From: Chiridota heheva
Lineage: Eukaryota; Echinodermata; Holothuroidea; Apodida; Chiridotidae
DNA: 64,000 bases
Direction of reading: 5' to 3'
Assembly: GCA_020152595.1 (NCBI GenBank)
Contig: JAIGNY010002788.1
Coordinates: 525,501 to 589,500 of the forward strand
In this document: positions 11,131 through 22,880 of the stretch, piece after piece
How positions within the stretch are numbered: the stretch's first letter is position 1
How the letters are laid out: every line of letters starts with the position of its first letter
Position numbers and translations under genes: made by a program
Notes under the pieces: model-generated
The model's input: the letters and a program-made list of their open reading frames with translations, nothing else
Database searches by the model: none
Told to the model about the DNA's origin: nothing

Positions 11131-12478
11131 TTAGGAGCAACTTGAACGCTTGTAGAAACTTAATTTAGCAGGGCAAACTTTCCCGATTTCCTGATTAGGA
11201 GCAAGTTGCCGGAAAATTTTCGGGTCATGCTCCGCCTCCCCCCCCCCTCCCTCCCACTTTCTAACAAGACCCGTCCTACGTCCTGTCTGCTTTCGTTTTG
11301 TTCTTTCTTTCTATTAACGGAAATTTTTACCCAAGTTACTAGACCATATTAATCTATTTAGAAACTAAAACACCTCAACATGCTGCATGACAAGTCAAGA
11401 GACTATAGAGTTTTGTATTTAAGAAGAAGAAGAAACTATATTCAGCTTTACTAAACTAAGTAAATCGGTACTTGGGGGAAAGGGGAGTAACATTACGAGT
11501 CGAAATTTATCGAAAGGCCCATTTTGTGTATAATCTCAGACGGTCAGAAGACTACCCTGTTAGCAGAAGATATCCAGCAATGGGCAGCGATGTTGGATGA
11601 AAACATAATTTGTCAGTGAATATTTTCAAATCTCAGTTTGGCATTTATGTGTTTTACAAATTGTAGAGTTTACAAATTGTAATGTTTAACAAATTGTACA
11701 AATTCCTTTCAATAAATTTAAAGATGGCTTAGGGGCTTTACAGCTTTAGCCAATTTACAGATTTAGAATATATGGAATGCTATTATCATATAAATTTTGG
11801 TTACCATTGGTCCCTTGCCAAAAGGTGGGGGTATCCCCTCCCCCTCCGGAATATATACGCTTGTGATGGCATCACGAAACGCTTCGTGAAATGATGAAAC
11901 TTGCAGAACTTCGGGAGCTTCGGTCTCACCAGGGTTCCTCCTTTGGCATGCTTGGACCCTCTCGCCATTGAACCCTGTTTGACACACACTAAACTGATTT
12001 AACATGTCTACATGTCTAATACACACTAACAATACGATGGAGTGAGACATCATATCGGTTAAAAATGCATTTAAGCAGCAGCATCATGGACCTTATGGCG
12101 TGCGCCAGAGGGGAGCGGGAGGGGGGAGATGGCAACATTTCTACAAACATTCGGTGTAAATGACTCAGTTGGGGAAACTGGGGAATACGAAATCAAATAG
12201 AAATGTGAAAAATCGCGAGTTAAAAACCTTTATTTTTGAAACAAATCATTTCTTCAACTTTGGACAAGAAACTTTCGATATTTCATCAAAATCGTCGCTT
12301 TTGGATATAAAATTGCAATCTTAATTTCGGAACAAAGTTCTTCAATTTTGGACAAGAAACTTCGATTTTGGGAAAAAGAAAAAAATCAAATTTGATCCAA
12401 AATCCACACTTTTGGATAAACAAAATCTTCAATTTTGGATTAAAAAACTTTTGAGTTTGATTAAGTTCGTTAACTGGT
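11131..12478. other. Non-genic stretch
   Basis: C-rich and G-rich tracts (11228-11250, 11825-11848, 12110-12130) and a weak repeat of AATTTTGGA-type words at 12240-12460. I see no supported gene; the ORF at 11763-12053 (minus) resembles no known family and overlaps a purine/pyrimidine tract. Confidence 0.4.
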
Positions 12479-12585
12479 TAAGATGCACTTAATTAGTCAT
12501 TCGATACCATATTTTGATTAATTTAGGTCTAACTATGGTTGAAACTGTGGTATCGTACGACTAAATGACTAATTAAGTGCATTTT
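12479..12585. repeat. Imperfect hairpin of about 107 bp
   Basis: The arm TGCACTTAATTAGTCATT...GATACCA recurs inverted as TGGTATCGTACGACTAAATG...TTAAGTGCA. The right arm has a small internal insertion. This is MITE-sized; no target duplication was identified. Confidence 0.7.
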
Positions 12586-12753
12586 GACTAATTAAAATTT
12601 ACTGTGTTATGGTGGTGGAGAGGGGGAAGGGGGGGGGAGGCACCGTATACACACTGTATTTTATAGCAAATTTCCTTCATAAACATTAGACCACGTTAAG
12701 GTTTCCCCCTCTGACTGCATGCTCAATCTGGATACGTCAATAACTTTGGCAAT

Positions 12754-13072
12754 CAGGGGCGTAAATACAGATGGTGTGCGTGTGTGGGGGAACGGGGATG
12801 GGGAGGAGTTACACCTCTCATTTTTGAGACTCGTCGGTAAAATTTGAGATTAGTCAGTAAATCTGGTATCAGGTCGAAAAAAATTGAAGATTTAGAATAC
12901 GAAAGAAGACAGTCAGACAGTTTGAAGTAAAATCGCCCAGTGATAAACTGGTTTTGATTATCAACTTTTTTACGGGAAGGCGTGATCTTTTAATGCATTA
13001 GGCCGTCGGAAAATCTGATATTTTAACCCCCTTTCCCCTCCCCCCAGTCAAAGTAGTCTACTAACACGCCTG
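12754..13072. mobile_element. hAT-like MITE with target duplication
   Basis: 319 bp. The left end CAGGGGCGTAAATACAG and the right end TAACACGCCTG (inverse CAGGCGTGTTA) are hAT-like. The flanks TTTGGCAAT (12745-12753) and TTTGGCATT (13073-13081) match at 8 of 9 positions, consistent with hAT's 8 bp target duplication. The interior is G-rich at one end and C-rich at the other, with no ORF. Confidence 0.7.
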
Positions 13073-13369
13073 TTTGGCATTTTCCCTGGTGTGCTCTTAA
13101 ACGAACCCTTAAAGTACAGTATAACTGCTTAAAGGACCAGGGGCGGCGCCAGCATAAAATGTCAGGAAGACCAAGCCAAACGAAACCAGGGATGATATGA
13201 TAACATGTTTTATAAGCAGTTTTGTCATAATTAATAGCCAACATATTGGGCCAAGGGTGCTACGGTCTTACAAGCGGGGAGCAGATAGACAAGTACTCCC
13301 TGCAAGGTTTTTTTTCGATTGGGAAATAACAAAGTTAAAGGAATGAAGGGTTGAAATTTTGATAAAATC

Positions 13370-14425
13370 ATTGAGACTTTTGGTAATAGTTGGCAACATT
13401 TCCCGATAATTGATGAAAATTTACTGAAAATCGAAGAAAAATTGCCGTTAACATAAAGGAATTTTTCAGATAATTGAAGAAAATTGCACAAGAATGAAAG
13501 AAATTTCCCAAAAATTGAGAGAGATATTCCAAACATTGAAAAAAAAATCCCAAAATTTGTAAAACACTTACTTAAAATTGAAGAAAACCTACCGCAAATC
13601 GAAGAAGTATTGTCCCCAAATGAAAAGAATTCACGAAAATTGCACGAGAATGAGATAAATTTCAAGATATCATAAATATTGAAGGAAATTTCCCAAAATT
13701 TACCGAAATTTGAAAGAAAATTGCCCAAAAATTACACGAGAAAGATGGAAAATTGTCAAAGATTGAAATTGTTTTTCAGAATGTTCAATAAAACTTCCCA
13801 CAAATTGAAGAAAATTTACTGTAAATCCAATGCCCCAAAATAAAGGAAATTTCCCGAAAATTGCACAAGAATTACACATTGCAACACTGAACTGTTGAAA
13901 GAATATCACAAATATGGAAGGAAATTTCCCAAAAATTTAAGAAAATTTACCAAACTTTGAAGAAAAATTGCCCCAAAATGAAGGAACTTTTCCAAAAATT
14001 ACACGAGAATGAAGGAAATTTCTCAAAAATTAAGTGATTTCCCGAAAATGAAATGAAATTTTCAGATATCGCAAAAAAAATTAACATAAAAATTGCCTCA
14101 AAATGAAGGAAATTTCCCAAACATTAAAGGAAATTTACCGAAAAGTGAAGAAAAGTTTCCAAAAATTGATCAAATTGCCCTAAAATAAATGAAATTTTCC
14201 GAAAATTGAAGAAAATTACACGAGAATTAAGCAAATTGCCCAAAATTGAAAGATATTTCCCAAACATCGAAGGATATTTACCGAAAATTGAAGATAATTT
14301 ATCGGAAATCAAAGAAAGATTACCCCCAAATTAGGAAGTTTTCCGAAAATTGCACAAAAATGAAGGAATTTTCCAAAAAATTCCCAAAAATTGAATGAAA
14401 TTTCCCGAAAATTGAAGAAAATATT
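13370..14425 (+). repeat. Degenerate GGAAATTTCCCGAAAATTGAAG minisatellite, array 4 (largest)
   Basis: About 1 kb of irregular units, TTTCCC(A/G)AAAATTGAAG(A/G)AAA. Perfect GAANNTTCNNGAA occurs at 13846-13858 and 14397-14409, with many near-matches. Low stop density in places makes spurious ORFs on both strands (for example 13231-13728 minus, an F/N/S-rich translation), which I reject as genes. Confidence 0.85.
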
Positions 14426-14654
14426 CATATATACGTGACTGAGAATTATCTCATGGTAAAAAAAAAAGTATCATTTGAAAATTCTCAGGGGGTCCATGGC
14501 GTCCTCTGGATCCGCACTTGTAAGGGACGGTTAATTTAAAGTGAAGTTTGAACGTGCAGTCATTTGGGTGACTGCAAAGAGCTTCTACATATGTAAGACC
14601 TATGAAATCCTGCGAATAGAGGGATTTCATCACGTGACTCTAACTTACCTGGTG

Positions 14655-14830
14655 TATCACCCATGAATGTAACAACAACCATAAATGTAATACCCACCAT
14701 AAATGTAATAAAATTTAACCATAAATGTTATAAGCGACCGTATCATAAATGTAATAAAAATTAACCATAAATGTAATTATCTGACCCCACCATAAATGTA
14801 ATAAAATTAATCATAAATGTAATCATTTTT
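14655..14830 (+). repeat. CATAAATGTAATA short tandem repeat
   Basis: Eight or more copies of the word CATAAATGTAAT(A) or a one- or two-base variant, separated by variable 5-20 bp spacers such as AAAATTTAAC and GACC(C)CAC, giving an irregular period. No gene. Confidence 0.85.
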
Positions 14831-14976
14831 TGATCACTTATGGCAAGTGGGGCTGAGGGGCCTGTGGAGTCCAAGAAGATCACTGCGACACAAGGTGCAC
14901 TTGTGGGGACCATTTGTCAAGAAACCAATCGTGGAACCTATCGTGGAATGAGACCCAGTCAGCCAGGAATCCAGCT

Positions 14977-15143
14977 ACAATCGTGGCCAAAAGTAGTTGG
15001 GACAATTCCCCACTCCCCTCGATCAATGTTGAAAGTCGCATTTACCATGTTTATGCAAAGCGCAAAACATTGAAAGAAAATGGGGGGAAATGCCGTTCAA
15101 AATTGTTGAGCGGTTTTGTCCCAACACTTTTGGCTACGATTGT
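14977..15143. mobile_element. Palindromic MITE, ACAATC family (copy 1)
   Basis: The TIR starts ACAATCGTGGCCAAAAGTAG and continues to TTGGGACA; its inverse ends the element (...TGGCTACGATTGT). 167 bp, with a purine/pyrimidine interior around GAAAATGGGGGGAAATGCC. Same family as 16400, 27361 and 34642. No clear target duplication. Confidence 0.75.
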
Positions 15144-16399
15144 CTGAGTGCGTGTACAAAGTATATGGGAGTCATGAGGATAACATTAGGGTAAGGAAAA
15201 TACTATAGTTAAGATTAAAGTCAACAGGGAACATGTAGCATGTTGTGGGTTGTGCAAAATTAAGCTGGGGGCATCGATGGGACTGCAGAACATGATTTTT
15301 AGCAAATATAGTCTGAACTTTGTATCCGAAAAATTTCAAAGGAATTATACAAAGGATTTTGGAAAACTTAACATTTTATTCGAATATATATTAATATATA
15401 TATTCAAATATAAATATATATTATATTAAAATACATGCATGTTTTTTAGACAATTAATCTGAGTGGGGAAGGGGAGGGGTGTGCGGGATAGGTAAAACGA
15501 AAGGGTAGGATGTGATGAGGAGTCAATCAGCATTGAAATAAATAAAATAATGTGCAGAAACACGCAGTTTGTATAGGGAATTATGCCAATTTATGCATAT
15601 ATGTGGGGAGGGAGGGGGAACGATAATTGCCCAAGTGGAAGCATTCTGTATGAACTTGAATATCAAATGGCAGAAGCAAAAAGCACGCATCTCACGGTTA
15701 GCGGCGAACAATAGAGAAAGTGTAACTTCGATCAAACTTTATAACATATATAGTGCAAACCGTTGGTTTCTCGAGAAATATCATGAAGTTAATTATGTTC
15801 TTTGAGGGAGAACTTATCAAATGAAAGTTCCTTTATAAGAGTTCATAAAATTATTTTTGAATTTAAACAATGACAGAAAATGTCATGATTTAGTGCAAAT
15901 CGATTGCCTGAACTTTGCGGCAGGTGCAACAGACTGACATACCACGTTGCGGTGCCACTACATTAATCGGATAATTAAGCTGATTACTTCATGCAATCCA
16001 CATTTTGATACTATTCAGCTATTGGTCCCATACTTTATAAATTCCCCGAGGAGTCCGCCGAAGGTGGCATACTTACGCCAACATTTGTGGGCGTTTTTAA
16101 AATAGTGTTCACTGTCGTCAACATGTCTTCAACTCTTAACATTCAAAATTGATAAGGGTTATACAACTTATTTGCTTCATTTTGTATTTCTTCTATACAT
16201 AACACTTTCAATTTTTAAACGAAGGTCTTGCCGAAGTAGTACGTACAATTGTATTGCATTAGATACCCCCTGAGTACTGTATTTCATATGATACACATCT
16301 CAATCTGCACGATTTCATGAACTTGCTCTCTCTAACTATAAATTCCCATTATTTAATTATCACGTCGTTGGCTGTCATATACTTTGTTCAGGCGCTCAG
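15144..16399. other. Non-genic stretch with AT palindrome
   Basis: Contains an AT-rich palindromic tract at about 15376-15425 (TATATATTAATATATATA). I see nothing else I can support; the open frames at 15523-15805 on the two strands are antisense to each other and unrecognised. Confidence 0.4.
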
Positions 16400-16572
16400 A
16401 CAATCATGGCCAATAGTGGTTAGGACAAATCCCCACTCCCCTCGATCATTGTTAAAAGTCGCATTTTACCATAATTTTTGCAAAGCGCACAACGTTGAAA
16501 GAGGGGAGGTGGGGAGAAATGCCGTTTAAAATTGTTGAATGGTTTTGTCCCAACAATTTTGGCCATGATTGT
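16400..16572. mobile_element. Palindromic MITE, ACAATC family (copy 2)
   Basis: 173 bp. It begins ACAATCATGGCCAATAGTGG and ends with the inverse, ...GGCCATGATTGT. The interior closely resembles copy 1 (CCCCACTCCCCTCGATCA and GAAATGCCGTT). Confidence 0.75.
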
Positions 16573-17401
16573 TTTGTGCTGAAATCACATGAACCTGAAA
16601 ATACACAAGAAGAATCGATGTAAAAAATGTGGACTTGTAGGAAGCTGCATGTATACTCATTCCAAGTTAGTCCTTGTGCTGGAATTCCAATTGGGTTGCG
16701 GCGGACCAGATGGACTCATTGCAAGGACTTTTGCTTCAGTAAAATGCATGTTGATTTGTGGGACTTGGTGGGTACGTTGGCTCTCCTTGGACCCAGATGG
16801 GGTCATGGGAACAAAGATGCACAAGTCGGAACTGGATGGGCGATTGAGAGAAGTCAGATAGTGGCATGCGCCTAATTCGTTGGGGATGGGGGTAAAGCCT
16901 ATATATCCCCCACACTTTTTGAGGACCTCTAATGCAGGATATTTTCAGGATATTTATTAATCATATCTTATGTGACTGCCATCAGTAATAATTTGAAAGA
17001 CGCAGGACAAGGACAAATACATTTATCCAGGAAAGTGCAATGTACAATTCTCATGGAGCTGCCTTCTTATCTCCTTTTTACTAATAAACGAAGAGTACTG
17101 CCCCTTTTCTGTATAAACAAAGAATGCGTGCTTAAGTTATTGATGTACGCATGCGCATGCTCATCACAGTTTTTTTCTATTTTTTATCTCAGACGAAAAA
17201 AATTTAATCTCGTAAAGTGACATATATGGAGCAAAATACCATATCATGGATCAATATTTTTGTCAGACTGATTTGTCTTCTGTTTGTCATGTGAGAAGTT
17301 CGTAACTGTTTTACTGCTGTATGGCATTACTTCTACTGATTATAAACTGATTGATGGAGATAATGCTTTTGACTCAGAGAAGCAGTTTACTTCTTTACCA
17401 T
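16573..17401. other. Non-genic stretch with two overlapping unrecognised ORFs
   Basis: Frames at 16589-16861 and 16627-16875 (plus) are both open and overlap, giving cysteine-rich translations with no recognisable domain. Without splice or homology evidence neither is called a gene. Confidence 0.35.
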
Positions 17402-17476
17402 TTACAGATTTACGTCACCGGTGAGGCCATGTAATAGATTTTGAAATACGTGCTCGTCTTCAGTATTAAACTTTTT
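17402..17476 (-). CDS. Candidate terminal coding exon (unconfirmed)
   Basis: On the minus strand a strong acceptor (pyrimidine run then CCCAG, just above 17476) precedes an open stretch translating ...KFNTEDEHVFQNLLHGLTGDVNL and then a stop at 17404-17402. The FN-x-EDEHVFQ run faintly resembles the last helix of GAF domains in cyclic-nucleotide phosphodiesterases, but it is too short to assign. No partner exon was found within the window. It could equally be chance or a repeat fragment. Confidence 0.2.
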   Translation of the reverse strand, partial: KKFNTEDEHVFQNLLHGLTGDVNL

Positions 17477-17639
17477 CTGGGAAAAAAGAAAACAATTAAT
17501 GGCTGCCAGATTGATTTTGTCCGTTTGTAGCAAATATTTGTAAAAATCCTTAACTACTTGATATACGAACCAAAAATACAAAGTAACAGAAGAATGCCAA
17601 AAGATCAAATCAAGCAGTGGCTTTGAAATTCAAACTTCA

Positions 17640-17779
17640 AACTGTCTTGTTTGTTTGTTTAACGCACCGTAACAATAAGGGAGGGGGAGGGGGGGGGGGG
17701 TCAAATTGTGCCAGAGGGGTTAGATCATTCCAGAGGAAGGAAAGAGAAAGATAAAAGGAGAAGTCTGATAGTAGGACGG
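17640..17779. other. G-rich tract, likely 3' end of the I-type LINE
   Basis: A poly-G/purine run at 17678-17700 preceded by TTTGTTTGTTTAACGCACCG. Its position downstream of the LINE's RNase H end suggests 3' UTR; no polyadenylate tail is clear. Confidence 0.3.
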
Positions 17780-20700
17780 GAGATAATTTTATCAGGGGAC
17801 TTATTCCGGAAGAGCTTGGCTATGGATTCGTGAGGGGTGAAGGAAGCTCTGGGAAGGTTGTGCAGGGGCAGACAAGGAGGACATGGTGGACAGTGAGGGG
17901 CAATAGCAATTATTGCAGAGAGGTGGGGAAGCCAGTAAGTAGGTGAGGTGGGAGTGGCCTATTTTAAGGCGGGTTATGTGGATGTTGTCTATTCGGAAGA
18001 GTTTGTGGATGATGGATTTGGTTTGAATGGTGAGCTGGATGTTGTGGATTGTTTTTTCAATTTGGGAGTCCAATGGGGTTTGCCAGCGCTCACGAACAAG
18101 GGAAGCGATAAGCGGTTTGAATGAGTTTTGGGAAAGGGAGGGGGTTAAGAGCAAGCTAAACAGCTGAATCAGCTCTGTCATTGCCGGGAATACCAACATG
18201 GCTGGGTATGCAGAAGAAAAGAATACTCTTCCTGCAGAGGGGCGAAAAGAGTTTGCGGAGGAGGAGGTGGGACGTGGGGTTATACCACTTGAGGTTGAGT
18301 AAAGAAGTAAGACAGACTTGGAGTCTGAGAAGATGGCAAAGTGTCTGAGCGGGGAGTACTCAATATAGTTAGGAGCGAGCAGGATGGCCTTGGCCTCAGC
18401 CGAGAAAATTGACGAGTCGTTGGGAAGCCTACTACTGAGAGTCATGTATCGGATGACGGCAGCAGCAGCTGTCTTGTCACCTTCCTGTGGGCCATCAGTA
18501 TAGATAGAGGTGTAATTAAACAGTTGGTCTTTAGTTTGGTTGTGGGGGTTGAAGAGGAGGTTAGGGTGGGTTTGGGCTTTGTAATGAGTGGAGAGGTCTA
18601 GGTGGGTGGAAGGGGCGGGTGGCTCAGGGAGGAAAAGTGGGACAGGAGAAGGTGCCAAGAGTGGCGGGGTTGATGTCCAGACGATGGATGTCGGGTTTGC
18701 TGAGTAAGCTGAAGGGAGGGGATATGGGTTTAGTCCTATTAAAAAGGGTAGAGAAATTGGGCTGAGTACCTTATGAGGTTGTAGACAGGGTTTTTAGTGT
18801 TGGTGAGGGCTCTAAAAGCGTAGGAAAGGCTAAGCTTTCTACACCCTAGCAGAAAGGGGAGGGTTTCGTTGGCTTCAACGTAAAGACTGGTCATGGGGAG
18901 GTCTGGTAGGCACCCAGGTCAAGCCCGAGGGCTTCATTTTGGACGGCGTTGATGTGGTTGAGGTAAGAGTTGTGAGCGGCACAGTAGACAATATTGCTAT
19001 AGTAGAGCTTGGCACGAATGGTGAGCCTGAAGATTTTGAGGAGAGCGTGGGGGTCCGTACGCCAAGTAGTGATGGAGAGGTGGCAGAGAATGTTGAGGGA
19101 GGTGTTGCAGTTTTGTTTCAGTTTGATGATGTGTTGCTTGTAGGGGAGCTTGGGGTCTAGGTTGAGACCCAGGAACTTAGTGTGGTCAACTTTTAAGATG
19201 CGATTGCCGTTGAGCACGAGGTTCGGGTTGGGGTGGAGGTTGCTGAATGATAGAAGTGTATGCAGACTGTCTTATCTTTAGAGAATTTAAAACGGTTATT
19301 GTTGCACCAGTCTTGCAGCCAGTTGAGGCTGAGTTGGAGCCTATTTTCAACGAGAGAGAACCTGGAGGAGACGTAAAAGATGGTGAGATCGTCCATGTAG
19401 AGGGTACATTTAATGTTTGAGCCGAGGTTGTCCGCAATGCCGTTAATGCTCAGGTTGAAAAGAGTAGGGGAGAGGATGCTGTCTTGTGGGTAGGGGTTGG
19501 AGAGGGTATGGCCAATACAAACTTGGAACTGTCTGGATGAGAGGGAGTTTTGAATAAAGATGGGGAGGTGGAGGGGAGGTGGAGGAGGCCGATGGTGTGA
19601 AGCTTGCGGGTAATGCCGTATTTTCAAGTGGCGTCAAAAGCTTTCTCGAGGTCGAAAAAGATGCCAATGAGGTATTCCTTTGTTGCAATGGATTCCTGGA
19701 TGGCGGTGTCGAGAGTGATTAAGTGGTCCAAGGTATTGCAAAGTTTTCGGAAGCCGCTTTGGTGAGGGGAGAAGATTCTGTTGGTCTCGAGGAATCATTT
19801 AAATCTCTGGCTGATGATCATTTCCATAGTTTTGCAGAGACAGCAGGTGAAGGCAACGGGCGGTAACTGGAAGGGTTGGTGATGTCCTTCCCCGGTTTGG
19901 GAATGGGGGTGATGACAGCTGTCTTCCAGATAGATGGAAAGGAGTGTCAGGACCAAATGTGGTTGAGGACGGTGAGTGGGGAGTGCTTCAGGAACTGGTA
20001 GGGGATGATATATGGGTCCTTGGAGGTGCAGTCAGCGTAGTTGGTGGCTTGATTTACTTCAGATAAGGCGAGAGGGGTGTTGTAGCTCTCGGTATTGTCG
20101 GAGGAAAGAATTATTCTCCGGATTTCGTCGCGAGCTTTTTTTTGGCTTCGAAAGCATCGGAGTAGTTGGCCAAGGACGAGATGTTGTTGAAAGAGGCGGC
20201 AAGGCGGTTAGCGATATCCCTTTTCTCGGTGAGTAGATTGCCATTCCAAGAGAGATGGGAGATGGGAGATTTTCCCACCCTGCCGTGGAAGTTCTTTACC
20301 ATACGCCAAATTGTCTTGGTGGGTGTGTTGGTGCTGAGAGAGGAGATGAAGTTGTTCCAAGTGTTAGTTTTACTGTCTTTGACAGTGCGCCTGGCTTTGG
20401 CACGGCTGATACGAAAGAGGTTGAGGATGCGGGTGATCAGGTTAGTTTCAAAATTCCTGAGGTTTTTTTTCTTGTTATTGGTGACAGTTTTGCAGTCATC
20501 ATTAAACCAGAGGTTGGGGGTGGGTTTGGGCTTGGAAGTTTTGGGAATCAAGCAGGTGGCAATGTTGATAAGGATGTTACTAAAGTTTGACATAGGATCC
20601 TCAACCTCAAGAAGATGGGGTGAGGTGAGAGTTACAGACGGTTTCGAAAAGGGGCCAGTTGGCTTTCTTAAGGTTATAGTTGGGGTGTGATTAGTGGGGG

Positions 20701-21370
20701 GTTGAAGGTTGGAGTGAATCAGGAAAGGGTAATGGTCACTGCCACATTTATTAGCAGTAACCTTCCAGCCAAAATGAAGAGGAGCTTGGAGGAGCAGATA
20801 GACAGGTCAATGCAAGTAAGGGAGTCTGTGGCGGGGTGAAGATATGTTATAGGAAGTGTTGAGTAAGGAGAGGCTGTGCTGTCGAAGAGTGCACGAGCTT
20901 GCCTCTGGGGGTGGTGGTATTGGAGCCCCACAGGAGGTTGTGGGCCTTGAAGTCACCAAGAAAAATGAAAGGGGAGGAGAGCTGAAAGATAAGGTTGAAA
21001 AGGCTGGTTGGCTGAACGTTGGCGTTGGAGGGAGGGGGTAGATATTGCAAAGACTAAAGGTTTTGTAGAGGGAGATAGAGATACAGATGGCCTGAAGGTT
21101 GGTCTTCACATGAATAGGGCTGTGTGGAATACCGTGTCTAACGAGAATGGAGACGCCCCCATAAGCCCAGTCGGCGTCCGCTTGATGTTTATGGTAGCAA
21201 GAGAAGTTATTGAGGAAATAGTGGTCAGTGGTTTTCAGGAAGGTTTCTTGTAGGCAGAAGACAACTGGGTTGAAGGTGGTGGCCAAAAGGTCAATTTCTT
21301 CTGAGTTTGCCTTGAAGCTCCTGATGTTCCATTGTATAATGTTGTGAATGTTATTGAAGTTTCTTCTTAC
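17780..21370 (-). mobile_element. I-superfamily LINE with RNase H, 5'-truncated and inactive
   Basis: A non-LTR retrotransposon read on the minus strand. The order is AP endonuclease (21365 to about 20850: WNIRSFKAN, CLQETFL, GGVSILVR, LGDFKAHNLLWGS), linker (20593-20111), reverse transcriptase (about 20000-19190: FDLEKAFDAT near 19650, SPTLFNLSING, YMDDL near 19390), C-terminal part (19217-18891: KFLGLNLDPKLPYKQHI, TWRTDPHALLKIF) and RNase H (about 18520-18320: YTDG, SAEA, SDS). The end carries TRLKIGHSHLT near 17950. RNase H after RT with these motifs points to the I superfamily (I/Nimb/Ingi-like). The frame changes several times and stops interrupt it, so it is dead. No ORF1 is present, because it starts just before the endonuclease. 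Confidence 0.9.
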
Positions 21371-22640
21371 AAATGATTAATTTGATAATTAATTACATAG
21401 CCTAACCCGAGTCTTCTTGACATCTTTGAGCGACGGTTAGTATAGCTTCTACTCTTCTATCTTTAATCGTGTTTCGCAATAACAAAGTAGTCTATGATAC
21501 CTTCTTTCAATTTTCATCATTTTGAAGAGTTTTCTACAGTTCTTGATGTATTTCCTTTTTTTCGTTTTATTAAAAAAGAAGAAACCCATATAAAGTGTGA
21601 GATAAAGGACAATTTTCGGGTTGTGAAGAAGAATTTTTTTCGAGATAACAATGCTAAACCTTTAGCAAGGCGAAAGAATATGAAAATTGCCGTGACGTGA
21701 TGCAAATAGACTGAAATTTCTAATAAATCATATACTTTGTAATGTGTACACCAACAAAATAGAACGTAAAATTTTACTGTAATTTGAATTGTAAAAGAAA
21801 GTTTGATAATATATTTTTATATTAGAATAATATCAATTATGACCTGCAAGGCATGACATCAAAAATACCAGTAAGTCCTTAAAATGGACTAAAACTAAGA
21901 AATAAATGAACATCGTTGTGTATATTATACTTTTTACACAAATCCGCAGCGAGCCGAGCAAACTTTTTTTATTTTATAGAAGTTCTTATCGAGGAACGTT
22001 TTGCATTAAAAAATTGCCAAAATGATACCTACTTCAAAACCGCACAAACTAGGAAGATCTGAGGAAGTTTTTCGATGTGTTATGGTGGATGTTTTGGGAA
22101 AAAGCCTCTGTGGCGAAACGATATGACAATTTCCATGATGTGATTCATTCATACACGGGTAAATGTAAATACATTGTACAGCTGTATGAGCCATTGTGAA
22201 TCGAGTACGTACAAGTGTGGTATGTGTATGTGTGTGGGGGGGAGGGGGTGGGGAGGGTAAGGGTGGGCAGGGTGGGGGTCTATGTGTGTGTGTGTGTGGA
22301 TCATTATGATGAGTATATGATGAGACATTCTGAGGTGCACTGTACCTGGAAGCCTGGGAGTCACAACGTGAGGTGTGAATTAAGCTATTGGCCCCAGTGG
22401 TGTCTGGCATTCCCAGCCAACTACTGATTGTCTTGTCATAATTTGAGACAATTTTTTGACCAGATACTTTCAATTATATTGCTAAATTGTTATAATCTTC
22501 TTGTTAACACAAAAATATCCTATAAAATCAAATGATGTCAATTACAAAAATTACAACTATAAATCGAACCCATCACCAGTGCTTTCAGTACTTTGATTTA
22601 TTCCCATGGTACCTCTGGAAGTTGAGGTGTTTTTATTTTG
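21371..22640. other. Non-genic stretch between two LINEs
   Basis: AT-rich sequence, then a GT/GGGGT-rich tract at about 22213-22300. The open frames (for example 22006-22473 minus) translate that tract into His/Pro/Thr runs and are not genes. Confidence 0.45.
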
Positions 22641-22644
22641 TTTG

Positions 22645-22880
22645 ATGGTATGATTTACACACCGTGACAATAACTGTCGTCTTTTGATAATTGATATTAA
22701 TTTGAATGGGAGCGACTATACCCATATTAATGTTTATTCGCCATGATGATTCCCCTTCTTTCTTTGGTGATATTCCGAGTTATATTTCCAATAATAGTCG
22801 ACAATATTGGGGTGGCGATTTCAAGTTCGTTTTAAATATCGTCCTTGACAACAAGCTGACAAGAACACCCTTAAAAAAAG
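22645..22880 (+). mobile_element. L1/Tx1-like LINE, endonuclease segment 1
   Basis: Broken frames read RLLIIDINLNGSDYTHINVY, then SP-x-DDSPSFFGDIPSYIS and YWGGDFKFVLNIVLDNK. This is the INVYAPN..DDP.FF...GGDFN.VL...LD arrangement of L1-type endonucleases. It is the first recognisable piece of a LINE that continues at 24226, 26210 and 34890. It is interrupted at about 22880 by a repeat insertion carrying a hAT element. Confidence 0.8.

Noticed and set aside
13231..13728. F/N/S-rich 165-residue frame on the minus strand
   Set aside because: It follows the degenerate GAAATTTCC minisatellite and has no domain, no codon signal and no splice context.
20166..20690. Long plus-strand open frames at 20.0-21.3 kb
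   Set aside because: They are antisense to the I-type LINE, whose endonuclease and RT motifs read on the minus strand.
22006..22473. 155-residue His/Thr/Pro-rich minus-strand frame
   Set aside because: Most of it translates a GT/GGGGT-rich simple repeat.
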